A stretch of DNA of 37,876 nt from an uncultured Clostridia bacterium (GTDB taxonomy: Bacteria > Bacillota > Clostridia > TANB77 > CAG-508), in contig CAMKBC010000006.1 in NCBI GenBank assembly GCA_946410665.1, forward strand, positions 1 to 37,876. Reading direction: 5' to 3'. Below, one piece after another: positions 1 to 8,982 of the stretch (position 1 is the stretch's first letter; every line of letters begins with the position of its first letter). The position numbers were made by a program, and so were the translations under genes. The notes beneath the pieces are model-generated. The model was not told the DNA's origin, did no database searches, and saw only the letters and a list, made by a program, of their open reading frames with translations.

Positions 1-654
1 ATTTAAAATGTATTCTGCTGTTACTGGATAATGAACATCTGCAAGCATTGCATAGATTGTTAGTATATCGTCGCTTCTTTTTTGTATTAGTTTATAATCC
101 AAGTATCCATCGTCTAAGAATTGTTTCATCAACTCTTCTGTTATAGCTCCTGTATTATAGTCATCTGGAGTACTATCTTTGTATATATCGTCCGTTGCTA
201 TAATATACATTATGTCTGCTTTGTCAGCATCCCTAATGATGTTGGCAAACAACAATTCTCTCTCGTTTAAATCAGCCTCTATGTGTGTTCTATTGTGGTT
301 TATAATTGCTTTTCTGATAATCTCGTCATATTTGTCTTCTTCAACAAATTTTCTAATCATCCCATCTTTAAATAAAATCTCTGCACCTAATTCGCCATGG
401 TTTACACCACTTTTTTGGTCGCTGAAAGTGTTGTATCTTCTAACTTGTTCAAATCTTCCGATATCATGAAGTAATCCTATTAACTCAGCTAATAGTCTAT
501 CTTCTTCATTTAGATTTAGATAGTTGGCTATCATTGTACTTCTTTCAACAACTCTTAATGAGTGCTTTTCTTTTCTCTCTATCTTATCTGAGTGATGATC
601 GTAATTTGCTGTATATTTTAAAAATTCTTCTTTTGCTTTTTCTATGTCTATCAT
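1..654 (-). CDS. HD-domain phosphohydrolase, C-terminal end cut by window edge
   Basis: Open minus frame from ATG at 654 to the window start (not in ORF track); translation contains LLHDIGRFEQVRR, INHNRTHIEADL and RDADKADIMY, typical of HD hydrolases. Confidence 0.8.
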   Translation of the reverse strand, partial: MIDIEKAKEEFLKYTANYDHHSDKIERKEKHSLRVVERSTMIANYLNLNEEDRLLAELIGLLHDIGRFEQVRRYNTFSDQKSGVNHGELGAEILFKDGMIRKFVEEDKYDEIIRKAIINHNRTHIEADLNERELLFANIIRDADKADIMYIIATDDIYKDSTPDDYNTGAITEELMKQFLDDGYLDYKLIQKRSDDILTIYAMLADVHYPVTAEYILN

Positions 655-655
655 T

Positions 656-1507
656 TTAATCTCCGTATATCCCTATTTTTCTCATGTAATTTATATATCC
701 ACCGTCTATGTTACTCCAAACTTTAATCTCACGATCTAGCTCTTCTTTGTTAAGTTCTTTTCCTTCTAGTTTTTCATAACTTCTAGCAATACCATCTTTA
801 AAATTTTCTGGACATCTTCCAATGATCCTTGCTAGGTCATTGTATTTGTTTCCAAATCCACCAAATCCGAAATCTATAATTGCTTTTACATTGTTGTCAT
901 CATCAAGAATAACATTGCTTGAGTTTAAATCTCCATGTACTAAACATTCAGCTTCGCTTGATTTATCTATTAAATCTTCTGTTTTCCAGAATTCATAATC
1001 TTCTTCACTTACGTGTACTCTAAGTAATTCTTCAATAAAATCATTTAAATCTAATCCGATATTAGCTGTAATATTGAATATCTCCGATTTATCATATTTT
1101 AAGTTGTGAAGTTCGTACATAAACTTTGCGATTTGTTCTGAAACTTTTTTAACATCGTTTTGGCTTAGTTCATTCATTACGTGTGCAATTGGTGTTCCTG
1201 GTATTTCTTTGTGAACACTAAATGGTCTTTCTTTATCATAATGTAATTCTAACTCGCATGTTTCAAAAGATGTTTTTCCATTTATGTATTTGCAAAATTC
1301 ATAATCTTTTACGATTGTTCTTTCCCAGAAATCATCTCTTGGAAATCTAAAGTAGTAATTACCTTCTTGGCTGTAGGCTTTAAAAACAATGTTAGTCCAA
1401 CCAGTTGTAATCATTTGAATGTCATCTATTTTTGTGATGTTTTTTTCTGATAAAACATTTCTAATTATCGAATCGAAATCTTCATCTAATTTAAAAAAGT
1501 CTTGCAT
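656..1507 (-). CDS. Aminoglycoside phosphotransferase (APH)/choline kinase family protein
   Basis: VHGDLNSSNVILDDDNNVKAIIDFGFGGFG matches the APH catalytic loop and metal-binding motif. Confidence 0.8.
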   Translation of the reverse strand: MQDFFKLDEDFDSIIRNVLSEKNITKIDDIQMITTGWTNIVFKAYSQEGNYYFRFPRDDFWERTIVKDYEFCKYINGKTSFETCELELHYDKERPFSVHKEIPGTPIAHVMNELSQNDVKKVSEQIAKFMYELHNLKYDKSEIFNITANIGLDLNDFIEELLRVHVSEEDYEFWKTEDLIDKSSEAECLVHGDLNSSNVILDDDNNVKAIIDFGFGGFGNKYNDLARIIGRCPENFKDGIARSYEKLEGKELNKEELDREIKVWSNIDGGYINYMRKIGIYGD

Positions 1508-2070
1508 TAATTATTCTCCGAATTCATTATAGTTTGTATTAACTCAATCATTCTATCTTCTGAATCTTGATCGTAGTTATTAGTAAAGACATAATCAAAT
1601 TTATTCATCATATCTTCGTCTTTTACGACTGCATTATATTGTTCTTCTATTTCTTTTAATCTAACGTCTTCTTTATCTTTTGAAAGATGTCTTTCATAAA
1701 TTCTTTCTTTTGCATCGTCTAGAGACTTTGGTAATATGTATATGGATACTAAATCGTTGCATAATCTCTTCCAGTCATCTAGTTGTGTGTAATGCATTTC
1801 AAACACTTTGTTTTCTTGTGATTCTACTTCATTTCTTAAATATGCATATTGACCATCAAAAACACCAAATCTGTAAAATATCTCACCTTTATTGTCTAAC
1901 TCGTCTAGTTCTGCTGGCGTCATAAACAACCCAGTTACACCATTTATTTCGCCTTCTCTTGGCTCTCTAGTACGAATTGTTGTTAATTTGTTAAAGTTTA
2001 GTCGGTTACAGATTGCGTTCTTGTAGAACGATTTTCCTACCCCTGTAACCCCAAAAAGTGCTACTATCAT
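1507..2070 (-). CDS. Guanylate kinase-like P-loop protein
   Basis: P-loop GVTGVGKS; likely start is ATG at 2070 (MIVALFGVTGVGKS) after AAAGGGG rather than the longer ORF-track start at 2130. Confidence 0.65.
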   Translation of the reverse strand: MIVALFGVTGVGKSFYKNAICNRLNFNKLTTIRTREPREGEINGVTGLFMTPAELDELDNKGEIFYRFGVFDGQYAYLRNEVESQENKVFEMHYTQLDDWKRLCNDLVSIYILPKSLDDAKERIYERHLSKDKEDVRLKEIEEQYNAVVKDEDMMNKFDYVFTNNYDQDSEDRMIELIQTIMNSENN

Positions 2071-2123
2071 AAGTCCCCTTTCGGCCCAAATTATATCATT
2101 TTTAAATATAAAAAGCAAAAATA

Positions 2124-2152
2124 TTGACACTTGGCGATAAATGTGCTAATAT
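2124..2152 (+). promoter_or_regulatory. Sigma-A-type promoter of tRNA-Arg
   Basis: TTGACA-N17-TAATAT immediately upstream of the tRNA. Confidence 0.7.
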
Positions 2153-2171
2153 ATACTTTGTTATGACTTAT

Positions 2172-2248
<77 letters not shown>

Positions 2249-2252
2249 TAAT

Positions 2253-2290
2253 AAAAAAGACTGGATTTCTCCAGTCTTTTTTTTTTTTTG
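2253..2290. terminator. Rho-independent terminator, probably bidirectional
   Basis: AAAAAAGACTGGA-tttc-TCCAGTCTTTTTTTTTTTT between the tRNA (+) and the minus-strand gene ending at 2293. Confidence 0.85.
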
Positions 2291-2292
2291 CA

Positions 2293-4602
2293 TTAATGCT
2301 CCATATCAGGTCTTCTGCAATTCTTTTCTATTTCCTTTAAACAACTCTTAATAAACTGTTCATTTCCTTCTGCATTTGCTGTATCTAATCCAATTACGTA
2401 CTTTATTTCACCATTATCTTTTTCGCGCTTAAAAAACTTCTTTTTATCTACTTTATGAGTTGTCTTGTCTGTTGCTTGTTCTTCTATAAGTTTTACCTTT
2501 TCTAATACTTCCTTTGGAACTTCTTTTTTGTTTCTAAACGTCATTGCAAACGATGCACTTCCATCTTTTCGTGTTCCTACTACAAATACATATGAATAAC
2601 CTAATCTAATTGCTTTTGCGTCAAATTCTTTTATGTCTTGATTGTTTGACATTGTGAATCTTTCTCTGTTTGAAAGTACTATGGTGTTTCGTCTAATAAC
2701 TTGTAAATCTTTTTCATCGTAAAACCATTTCTTTATATAGCTCTTTTTTCCTTTAAACGTTTCCTTTGCAGAGTTTATTACGTAAGTAACTAAATCAGCT
2801 GATTTTTTAAATCTTGCCCCTGTTTTCTTAATCTTTTTAATTGCTTCAAACATTACTCTTGTAATATCTTCTTTTTCTGTAATACCATATTCTTTTAGCA
2901 CTCCATATGGTTCATCGTTTTTTGTAAACAATTCAGCTAATTTTTGTCTTCGCATTATATTAGATAATTCTGTCATCTCTGTATAGTATGTAGCCATCAT
3001 TTGATAATCTTGTATTCCTGCTTTTCCTACTTGAGTTAATGCTCTACATTTATACATTAATAATGTTTGATTCATTATTCTGGCACCGATTGCTTTCGAA
3101 TAATAATCATCTGTAATCATCTTCATTTTTACAGCATCCATCTCTGATACATCTCTTCGGAAGTTCTTTGATGTCTCTGCTATTTGATACATAAAGTCGC
3201 TTGGTATTCCTATCTCTTTGTGAAACAAATCATCCATTATTTTTGAAATAGTATAATTGGTATTTCCTTTTTTCTCTAGTGCTTGTGCTATTTTAGTATA
3301 TATAAATGCCCATCCAACTACTTTTCTATCGAAGTCTGTTATCGCTTCACCTTTATAGCTCTCTTGCATTTTTTGCAAATAATTTAAGAAGTCTATGTCT
3401 TGTCGTTCAAAGATTTTTTCATCTAATTCCGCATCGTTGTCAACTTTTTGTATCAAATCAATCCATATCTTGTTTGCTTCTTCTTGATCTCTATTTTGAT
3501 ATGTATTTACTCTATATCTATTTGCAGTTTTGTATTTTTCATATTTATTGCTTATTTTTTCAACGTTTGTTAATAATTCTTTTTTGATAAACTTTTGCAC
3601 TGCTGGTTCTAATATTGGTCCTGGCATATTTGCTATTATTTCATCTATATTGCTTTCAGTACACTTTTCTATTATTGTCTTTGCTGTTTCATCAGCATGT
3701 CTGTAATAATAAAAGAATATATGATCTAATAATTCATCAAAACTAATTAAGGATGTTGTTATTGATCCGATTCTTGATTGGCAAAGTTCCATCAAATGAT
3801 TATAGTCCTTTGTACCATTAAGATAATCTTCCATGTCTTTTGCTGATAATCTCAATGCTAGGCATTCTCCATTATCAAATGTTCCAATAGGAAGTGCTTT
3901 ACCTGTTTTTTTATCAAATACGATTGCAAAATTCTTTGTGTGTCTATCATTGTAATTTGTTAAACAATCCATTAAGCAGACTGAAATTAATTGCTTAACT
4001 AATTTGTCCGCTTCGTCTGGTTGTATGTTTTTAATTTTTCTTAAACTACGTTCGATTAATTCTAACGAATATCTTTCTCCTGTTGCTTCAACTGTTGCTG
4101 TTTCGTTTGTGTATGTTTCCTCTGCGTTTGATATGATCTTATCGATTGAGTTTAATATATATCTTTCGGCAAACTCAACACCAGAAATGTCTTCTCTGAC
4201 ATCATAACTTAAGCAGCCGATTCTTCTTTTATTTTTAACTATTTCTATTTTTGCGCAAGGTATACCAACCTTTTTGCATAATTGAGAATATATATGTTCA
4301 CCCACATGGAACTTGATTGGTTCTTCTCCAATGTGTGTTTGTTTTCCAGATCCACCACTAAAAGCCTCTTTTGTTCTTCTAGGTAAAACACCTTTTAATT
4401 TACTCGATGTTCTTCTACTTAAAGGTGTTCCAGAATTCTTGTTTGCTTCCAATCTATCGTGTAAATCTTTCAACTCACTTGGATATCTTGATTCTTTGTA
4501 AAGTGCTGTTCTCTTCTCTATTTTTATCCAATACTTTGCAGTTATTCCATTAGGTTCTTGTTTAAACGGCTTAAAATTACTTATATTCCTAATCTTTCTC
4601 AT
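2293..4602 (-). CDS. HipA/CtkA-like kinase-fold protein with long C-terminal extension
   Basis: CLTNYNDRHTKNFAIVFDKKTGKALPIGTFDNG resembles the HipA-type catalytic N-x-D-x-H-x-K-N-F motif; GEEPIKFHVGEHIYSQLCKKVGIPC resembles the HipA N-lobe. About 450 further residues unassigned. Confidence 0.6.
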   Translation of the reverse strand: MRKIRNISNFKPFKQEPNGITAKYWIKIEKRTALYKESRYPSELKDLHDRLEANKNSGTPLSRRTSSKLKGVLPRRTKEAFSGGSGKQTHIGEEPIKFHVGEHIYSQLCKKVGIPCAKIEIVKNKRRIGCLSYDVREDISGVEFAERYILNSIDKIISNAEETYTNETATVEATGERYSLELIERSLRKIKNIQPDEADKLVKQLISVCLMDCLTNYNDRHTKNFAIVFDKKTGKALPIGTFDNGECLALRLSAKDMEDYLNGTKDYNHLMELCQSRIGSITTSLISFDELLDHIFFYYYRHADETAKTIIEKCTESNIDEIIANMPGPILEPAVQKFIKKELLTNVEKISNKYEKYKTANRYRVNTYQNRDQEEANKIWIDLIQKVDNDAELDEKIFERQDIDFLNYLQKMQESYKGEAITDFDRKVVGWAFIYTKIAQALEKKGNTNYTISKIMDDLFHKEIGIPSDFMYQIAETSKNFRRDVSEMDAVKMKMITDDYYSKAIGARIMNQTLLMYKCRALTQVGKAGIQDYQMMATYYTEMTELSNIMRRQKLAELFTKNDEPYGVLKEYGITEKEDITRVMFEAIKKIKKTGARFKKSADLVTYVINSAKETFKGKKSYIKKWFYDEKDLQVIRRNTIVLSNRERFTMSNNQDIKEFDAKAIRLGYSYVFVVGTRKDGSASFAMTFRNKKEVPKEVLEKVKLIEEQATDKTTHKVDKKKFFKREKDNGEIKYVIGLDTANAEGNEQFIKSCLKEIEKNCRRPDMEH

Positions 4603-4629
4603 AACCCCTCAACTTGTATTACTTTTTTC

Positions 4630-5895
4630 TTATCTATCTTTTTCTTTTTTACTTTTGCTTTTGTAATACTCTGTTACTCTTTTTACTGCGTCTTCTGATT
4701 TTTCATACTTTTCGAATTTCTTTCTCATTTCTGCTAAATTAGAATTAAAGTATATTGTGTTTACTCCACATTCGTTTTGAGATAATAAGTAAATCTTTAA
4801 CATGAAGAGTTCTCTATCATTTAATTTTACATCAGTGTGTTGCTTTTTAGGTAATGGTATTTGTACACCGTTATCTTTACTTTCTTTCTTAAACTCAACT
4901 AGTATTTGTTTTCCTTTTTTATCTGTATATAACCAATCCATTGGCATAGTATCTATATCTTCACTAAAGTGGCTCTCTATGTATGTTGATATCATTTGGT
5001 CGTTTAATACTACTTCTCCAAGTTTATCTAATTCTCTTTCTGATACATGTTCGTCTTTTTCTATATCTGTTTTTGTTGGAATCATGCTATCTCTCATTTT
5101 AGCAGTTTCTGTTGATTTATATTGTCTTATAACTTTTAATGCTTCCTCGATTGCTTTCCCTGCAACATGATCTCCATTTATATAATTTTTCTTTAGTTTT
5201 AAGAAAGCTAATAGCATCCATTTTTCTTGTGCACTTAAACCTTCTTCAAAACTTGCATTAAAGTTTAATATGTTGTGAACAATATTTTTATTTTTTAACA
5301 CTTCTTTAGCTAAACTACTAATACCTTTTCTTACTGCTGTTTGTTGATCTTTTAATCTGTCTATATATAATCCCTTAGTTGTTAAGTAATAATCATCTGT
5401 TGCAGATTTAGAAAATGTATCTATTCTCTTTCCAATAACATCTTTTTCTTCTTCGAAAAATTCAACCTTGTCTCTAGTAGGCAAAACTTTATCCGCAAAA
5501 TTATTAAACATTGTTGAACTTACAGATACTTCTTGAGATGCTGGGAATTGTGCTAATCTTACTGTCTCATATCCCATCTTTTTAAGGTCTCTTAGCCCTG
5601 TTTTACTGTATCCAAATATATAATCTTTTTCACTACTGTCTTCTTTTGATGGTGTATTAACTATTAGGTATCCTAAAATAGTTCCTACCTCATCTAGTTC
5701 ATTCTTTTGCCAAATAACATCATATATTTTATCTATATTAATTTCAGGCGAAATAAATCTAGACTCTTCGTATTCGCCTAGAATTTCTTTTACCTCTCTT
5801 CTTTCAAGCTTTTCAAACTCTTTTGGATCTTTTCTTACAGCGTTAAATTCGCCTATGTTTCCATCTGAATTTTTACTTGTAACTTTTCTACCCAT
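4630..5895 (-). CDS. Hypothetical protein encoded upstream of the HipA-like gene
   Basis: Long ORF; likely start ATG at 5895 (MGRKVTSKNS) with AAAAGAGGT upstream rather than the longer ORF start at 5982. 27-bp gap to the next gene suggests an operon. Confidence 0.75.
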   Translation of the reverse strand: MGRKVTSKNSDGNIGEFNAVRKDPKEFEKLERREVKEILGEYEESRFISPEINIDKIYDVIWQKNELDEVGTILGYLIVNTPSKEDSSEKDYIFGYSKTGLRDLKKMGYETVRLAQFPASQEVSVSSTMFNNFADKVLPTRDKVEFFEEEKDVIGKRIDTFSKSATDDYYLTTKGLYIDRLKDQQTAVRKGISSLAKEVLKNKNIVHNILNFNASFEEGLSAQEKWMLLAFLKLKKNYINGDHVAGKAIEEALKVIRQYKSTETAKMRDSMIPTKTDIEKDEHVSERELDKLGEVVLNDQMISTYIESHFSEDIDTMPMDWLYTDKKGKQILVEFKKESKDNGVQIPLPKKQHTDVKLNDRELFMLKIYLLSQNECGVNTIYFNSNLAEMRKKFEKYEKSEDAVKRVTEYYKSKSKKEKDR

Positions 5896-5928
5896 AAAAA
5901 TACCTCTTTTAAAAAGATTACAACTATC

Positions 5929-5957
5929 ATTATACCACATTTTACCATATTTGTAAA
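5929..5957 (-). promoter_or_regulatory. Promoter of the 5895-2293 operon
   Basis: Minus strand TTTACA-N17-TATAAT. Confidence 0.65.
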
Positions 5958-5983
5958 CATAATTTCGGTTGCTTTGTTGCATT

Positions 5984-6021
5984 AAAAAACAGCGTAATCA
6001 TTTGAAAATTACGCTGTTTTT
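5984..6021. terminator. Rho-independent terminator
   Basis: AAAAAACAGCGTAAT-loop-ATTACGCTGTTTTT. Confidence 0.8.
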
Positions 6022-6053
6022 ACTCATTTTTTATCTTTGGTTATCTATATCAA

Positions 6054-6737
6054 TTATTCTTTTGTTTCTTCCTTCTTATTTAGGATAATATAAATTAATG
6101 CTGCGATTGCTGCACCTACTAATGGCGCTACTAAGAATAGCCAAGATTGAGCTAATGCTTCGCCACCACTAATTAATGCTGGTCCAAAGCTTCTAGCTGG
6201 GTTAACAGATGTTCCTGTTAAGTTGATTCCTAATAAATGAACAAATGTTAATGTTAAACCAATAACGATTCCTGCAACTGAACCTTTTTTCTCATCTGCT
6301 GTTACACCTAAAATTGTATAAACAAATACGCATGTTAATACAACTTCTGTTATGAAAGCTCCTCCCATGTTGATTGATGTTGCTGATGCTAAATCAAAGC
6401 CATTTGTTCCTAAAGGAATAGCTCCACCAACTGCAAATCCTGTATTGCTTAAGATTAAAAATAATAATCCTGCTCCAGCGATTGCTCCTAAGAATTGTGC
6501 AATTACGTAGAAGATGAAATCTTTAATTCCCATTCTCTTTGTAATTAACATTGCTAGTGAAACTGCTGGGTTTACATGACAACCAGAAATGTTTCCGATT
6601 ACATATGCCATTGCTACAATTGCTAAACCAAAAGCTAGTGCTGTAGCAACTAAATTTCCACCTGAAACAACAGCTATTCCACATCCGAATGTTACAAGTA
6701 CTAATGTACCTAAAAATTCTGCGAAATATTTTCTCAT
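6054..6737 (-). CDS. Aquaporin / MIP family channel
   Basis: Two NPA-type motifs (GCHVNPAVSLA, GTSVNPARSFGPAL); start ATG 6737 after AAAGGAG. Confidence 0.95.
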   Translation of the reverse strand: MRKYFAEFLGTLVLVTFGCGIAVVSGGNLVATALAFGLAIVAMAYVIGNISGCHVNPAVSLAMLITKRMGIKDFIFYVIAQFLGAIAGAGLLFLILSNTGFAVGGAIPLGTNGFDLASATSINMGGAFITEVVLTCVFVYTILGVTADEKKGSVAGIVIGLTLTFVHLLGINLTGTSVNPARSFGPALISGGEALAQSWLFLVAPLVGAAIAALIYIILNKKEETKE

Positions 6738-6787
6738 ATATATTTCTCCTTTCAAAATATTAACTAGATTATATTTAATCAAAAAAA

Positions 6788-6840
6788 TAAAATCAAGGAA
6801 TTTTTAAGAATGTAATAATTCTCTAAAATCCTTGATTTTA
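6788..6840. terminator. Terminator-like inverted repeat
   Basis: TAAAATCAAGGA ... TCCTTGATTTTA. Confidence 0.6.
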
Positions 6841-6855
6841 CTACGTTTTATCTAA

Positions 6856-8100
6856 TTAACTCTGCAATTTTGCAGCTTCTGCTCTTTTCTTTTCGTTTTG
6901 TTTTTCTATTCTAATATATGCTGGTACAAAGAATATTGCTCCGCATATAATTGGTAGATAGAAGATAAACAATCTCCAGAATAATATTGAAACGTTGATT
7001 GTTCCGTTTTGGAATATATCTTTGAATAATATTAAGAATCCACCTTCTGCTCCAAGTCCTGCTCCTGGTGTTGGAACAAATGACATGATAAGCATTAAGA
7101 ATGCTTGTGTTGTTACTATTTCAAAGAATGTGTATCCACTGTTTCCAAAAGCTTTGTATATTGCATATGTGATTGCATAATAGCATAGGTTTTGGAATAC
7201 ACTTATTATAACCATTGCAGCGATTGTGCCTTTTTGGCTACCCATCTTTGTGAATTGTTCGCTGTAATGTTCAACGCTACCCCTGAATTTATTGATTCTA
7301 TCTTCTGGATCTTTTACTAGTCTCTTCTTTCCAATTTTAATCTTACCACCTAACTTAATGAAAGGCTTTGCAATTTTTAACACGAAGTTTTTTCTAGTTC
7401 CTGCTAAGAAGAATGAAACAACTATTCCTATGTTTATCAAAATTCCAATTGCTCCAAGCCATACCCAATCTTTGAATAGGTTTTGGAAGAAATTAAATTG
7501 TGATAAAACAATTGATATTGTGAATAATATTAAAACAGTTTGGCCAATGATGAATTTTAGTGAAAGAACCGAAAATGTTTCACTTGCTCGCTTATTTTCT
7601 TTACTCATTACATAAACTTGCATTAATTGTCCGCCAGATGCGAATGGTGTTAAGTTGTTAAATAATTGTCCAATCATTGTGATTCTAAATGAATCCCATA
7701 CTTTGAAGTCTGGATAAATCTTTTTCATTGGAAGTACTAGTGCAATTGTTTCTGCTACCCACATTCCTAATAAGAATAATCCTGCGACTCCTAGCCACAT
7801 TCCGTTACAGTTGTCCATAAGTGCTATGATGTTTTGCATACCATCTTTTTGGATTGTGTAAATTATGAATCCTATAAAGATAACTAAAATAATAAAAACA
7901 TCTAGAATATACTTTCTTCTGTTTTTCTTAACTTGTGCCTCTGGATCTTTATTTCCTATTTCTTGATCTATTTCTTCAACATAAGCATCTTCAATTGTTT
8001 CATTGCCATATAGTCTGTCTGTTTCTCTATTATGAGGCTTTTCTAAATTGATTCTTGCGCCTGTCTCAGTTATTTCGTATTTTGGTTTTTGGTCTGCCAT
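6856..8100 (-). CDS. UPF0104/lysylphosphatidylglycerol synthase TM-region family membrane protein
   Basis: Multiple TM helices with NNLTPFASGGQLMQVYVMSKE and FVPTPGAGLGAEGGF motifs. Confidence 0.85.
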   Translation of the reverse strand: MADQKPKYEITETGARINLEKPHNRETDRLYGNETIEDAYVEEIDQEIGNKDPEAQVKKNRRKYILDVFIILVIFIGFIIYTIQKDGMQNIIALMDNCNGMWLGVAGLFLLGMWVAETIALVLPMKKIYPDFKVWDSFRITMIGQLFNNLTPFASGGQLMQVYVMSKENKRASETFSVLSLKFIIGQTVLILFTISIVLSQFNFFQNLFKDWVWLGAIGILINIGIVVSFFLAGTRKNFVLKIAKPFIKLGGKIKIGKKRLVKDPEDRINKFRGSVEHYSEQFTKMGSQKGTIAAMVIISVFQNLCYYAITYAIYKAFGNSGYTFFEIVTTQAFLMLIMSFVPTPGAGLGAEGGFLILFKDIFQNGTINVSILFWRLFIFYLPIICGAIFFVPAYIRIEKQNEKKRAEAAKLQS

Positions 8101-8229
8101 TTACCTTCTCCTCGTTTCACAATTAGCGCTATTATATCTAATAATTTCACTTTTTTCAACAAATTTTAGTCAATTGAAAAACAACATATTGAAAAAAACA
8201 GCAAATGATAGTATAATCTTTATTGTTAT

Positions 8230-8306
8230 GTGACCGTGGCGTAACTGGATAGCGCATTTGGCTACGAACCAAAAGGTTGGGGGTTCGAATCCCTTCGGTC
8301 GCACCA
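8230..8306 (+). tRNA. tRNA-Arg (anticodon ACG), CCA encoded
   Basis: Acceptor GTGACCG/CGGTCGC, anticodon loop CTACGAA, T loop TTCGAAT. Confidence 0.93.
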
Positions 8307-8314
8307 TAACATTG

Positions 8315-8341
8315 AAAGAGGCTCGAAAGAGTCTCTTTTTT
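8315..8341 (+). terminator. Rho-independent terminator after tRNA-Arg
   Basis: AAAGAGGCTC-GAAA-GAGTCTCTTTTTT. Confidence 0.8.
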
Positions 8342-8423
8342 CACCTTTTTCCCTTTTTTATTTATGTGAATATGATATAATCCGGCTAACTGAATAGATT
8401 ACTTTTTCGAAAGGAATTTTTTT

Positions 8424-8963
8424 ATGAATCTATATGATTTAAGAGTTAAAAAGAGAGATGGTAGTGATTTAAACTTGTCTGATTTAAAAGGAAAAGTCTT
8501 ACTTGTTGTAAATACTGCAACAGGCTGCGGTTTCACTCCTCAATACGAAGGAATAGAAAAGTTGTATGGAAAGTATAATGAGAAAGGTTTGGAAGTATTA
8601 GATTTTCCTTGCAACCAATTTGGTCATCAAGCTCCTGGAGATAATGATGAAATTCATTCTTTCTGTACAGCAAAATACAATACAAAATTTGATCAATTAG
8701 ATAAAATTGAAGTTAATGGAGAAAACGAAAGTCCAATATTTACTTATTTAAAGGAAAACTCTCCAGAAGAACAAATTGTTGGAATGAAGAATAAACTAGC
8801 TATGAAAGCTATTATGAAGATCAGTTCAACATACGTTAAAGAAAACGATATCAAGTGGAACTTTACTAAATTTTTAGTTGATAAAAACGGTAATGTTTTA
8901 AAAAGATATGATCCAACATTCAATCCAATGGATATTGAAAAAGATATTGTAGAGTTATTATAA
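8424..8963 (+). CDS. Glutathione peroxidase family protein (Cys form)
   Basis: VVNTATGCGFTPQYEGIEKLY, DFPCNQFGHQAPG and IKWNFTKFLVDKNG motifs. Confidence 0.95.
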   Translation: MNLYDLRVKKRDGSDLNLSDLKGKVLLVVNTATGCGFTPQYEGIEKLYGKYNEKGLEVLDFPCNQFGHQAPGDNDEIHSFCTAKYNTKFDQLDKIEVNGENESPIFTYLKENSPEEQIVGMKNKLAMKAIMKISSTYVKENDIKWNFTKFLVDKNGNVLKRYDPTFNPMDIEKDIVELL

Positions 8964-8982
8964 TAAACCTAGGAGGTCATTT

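Noticed and set aside
179-469. 96-aa plus-strand ORF
   Set aside because: Antisense to the clear HD-phosphohydrolase frame on the minus strand; no SD.
8156-8344. 62-aa minus ORF MKKETLSSLFQCYGATEGIRTPNLLVRSQ…
   Set aside because: Runs across tRNA-Arg(ACG) in antisense; classic spurious tRNA-antisense ORF.
8424-8963. Possible selenoprotein glutathione peroxidase
   Set aside because: Active-site codon is an ordinary Cys codon (TGC in ATGCGFTPQ); no in-frame TGA or SECIS needed.
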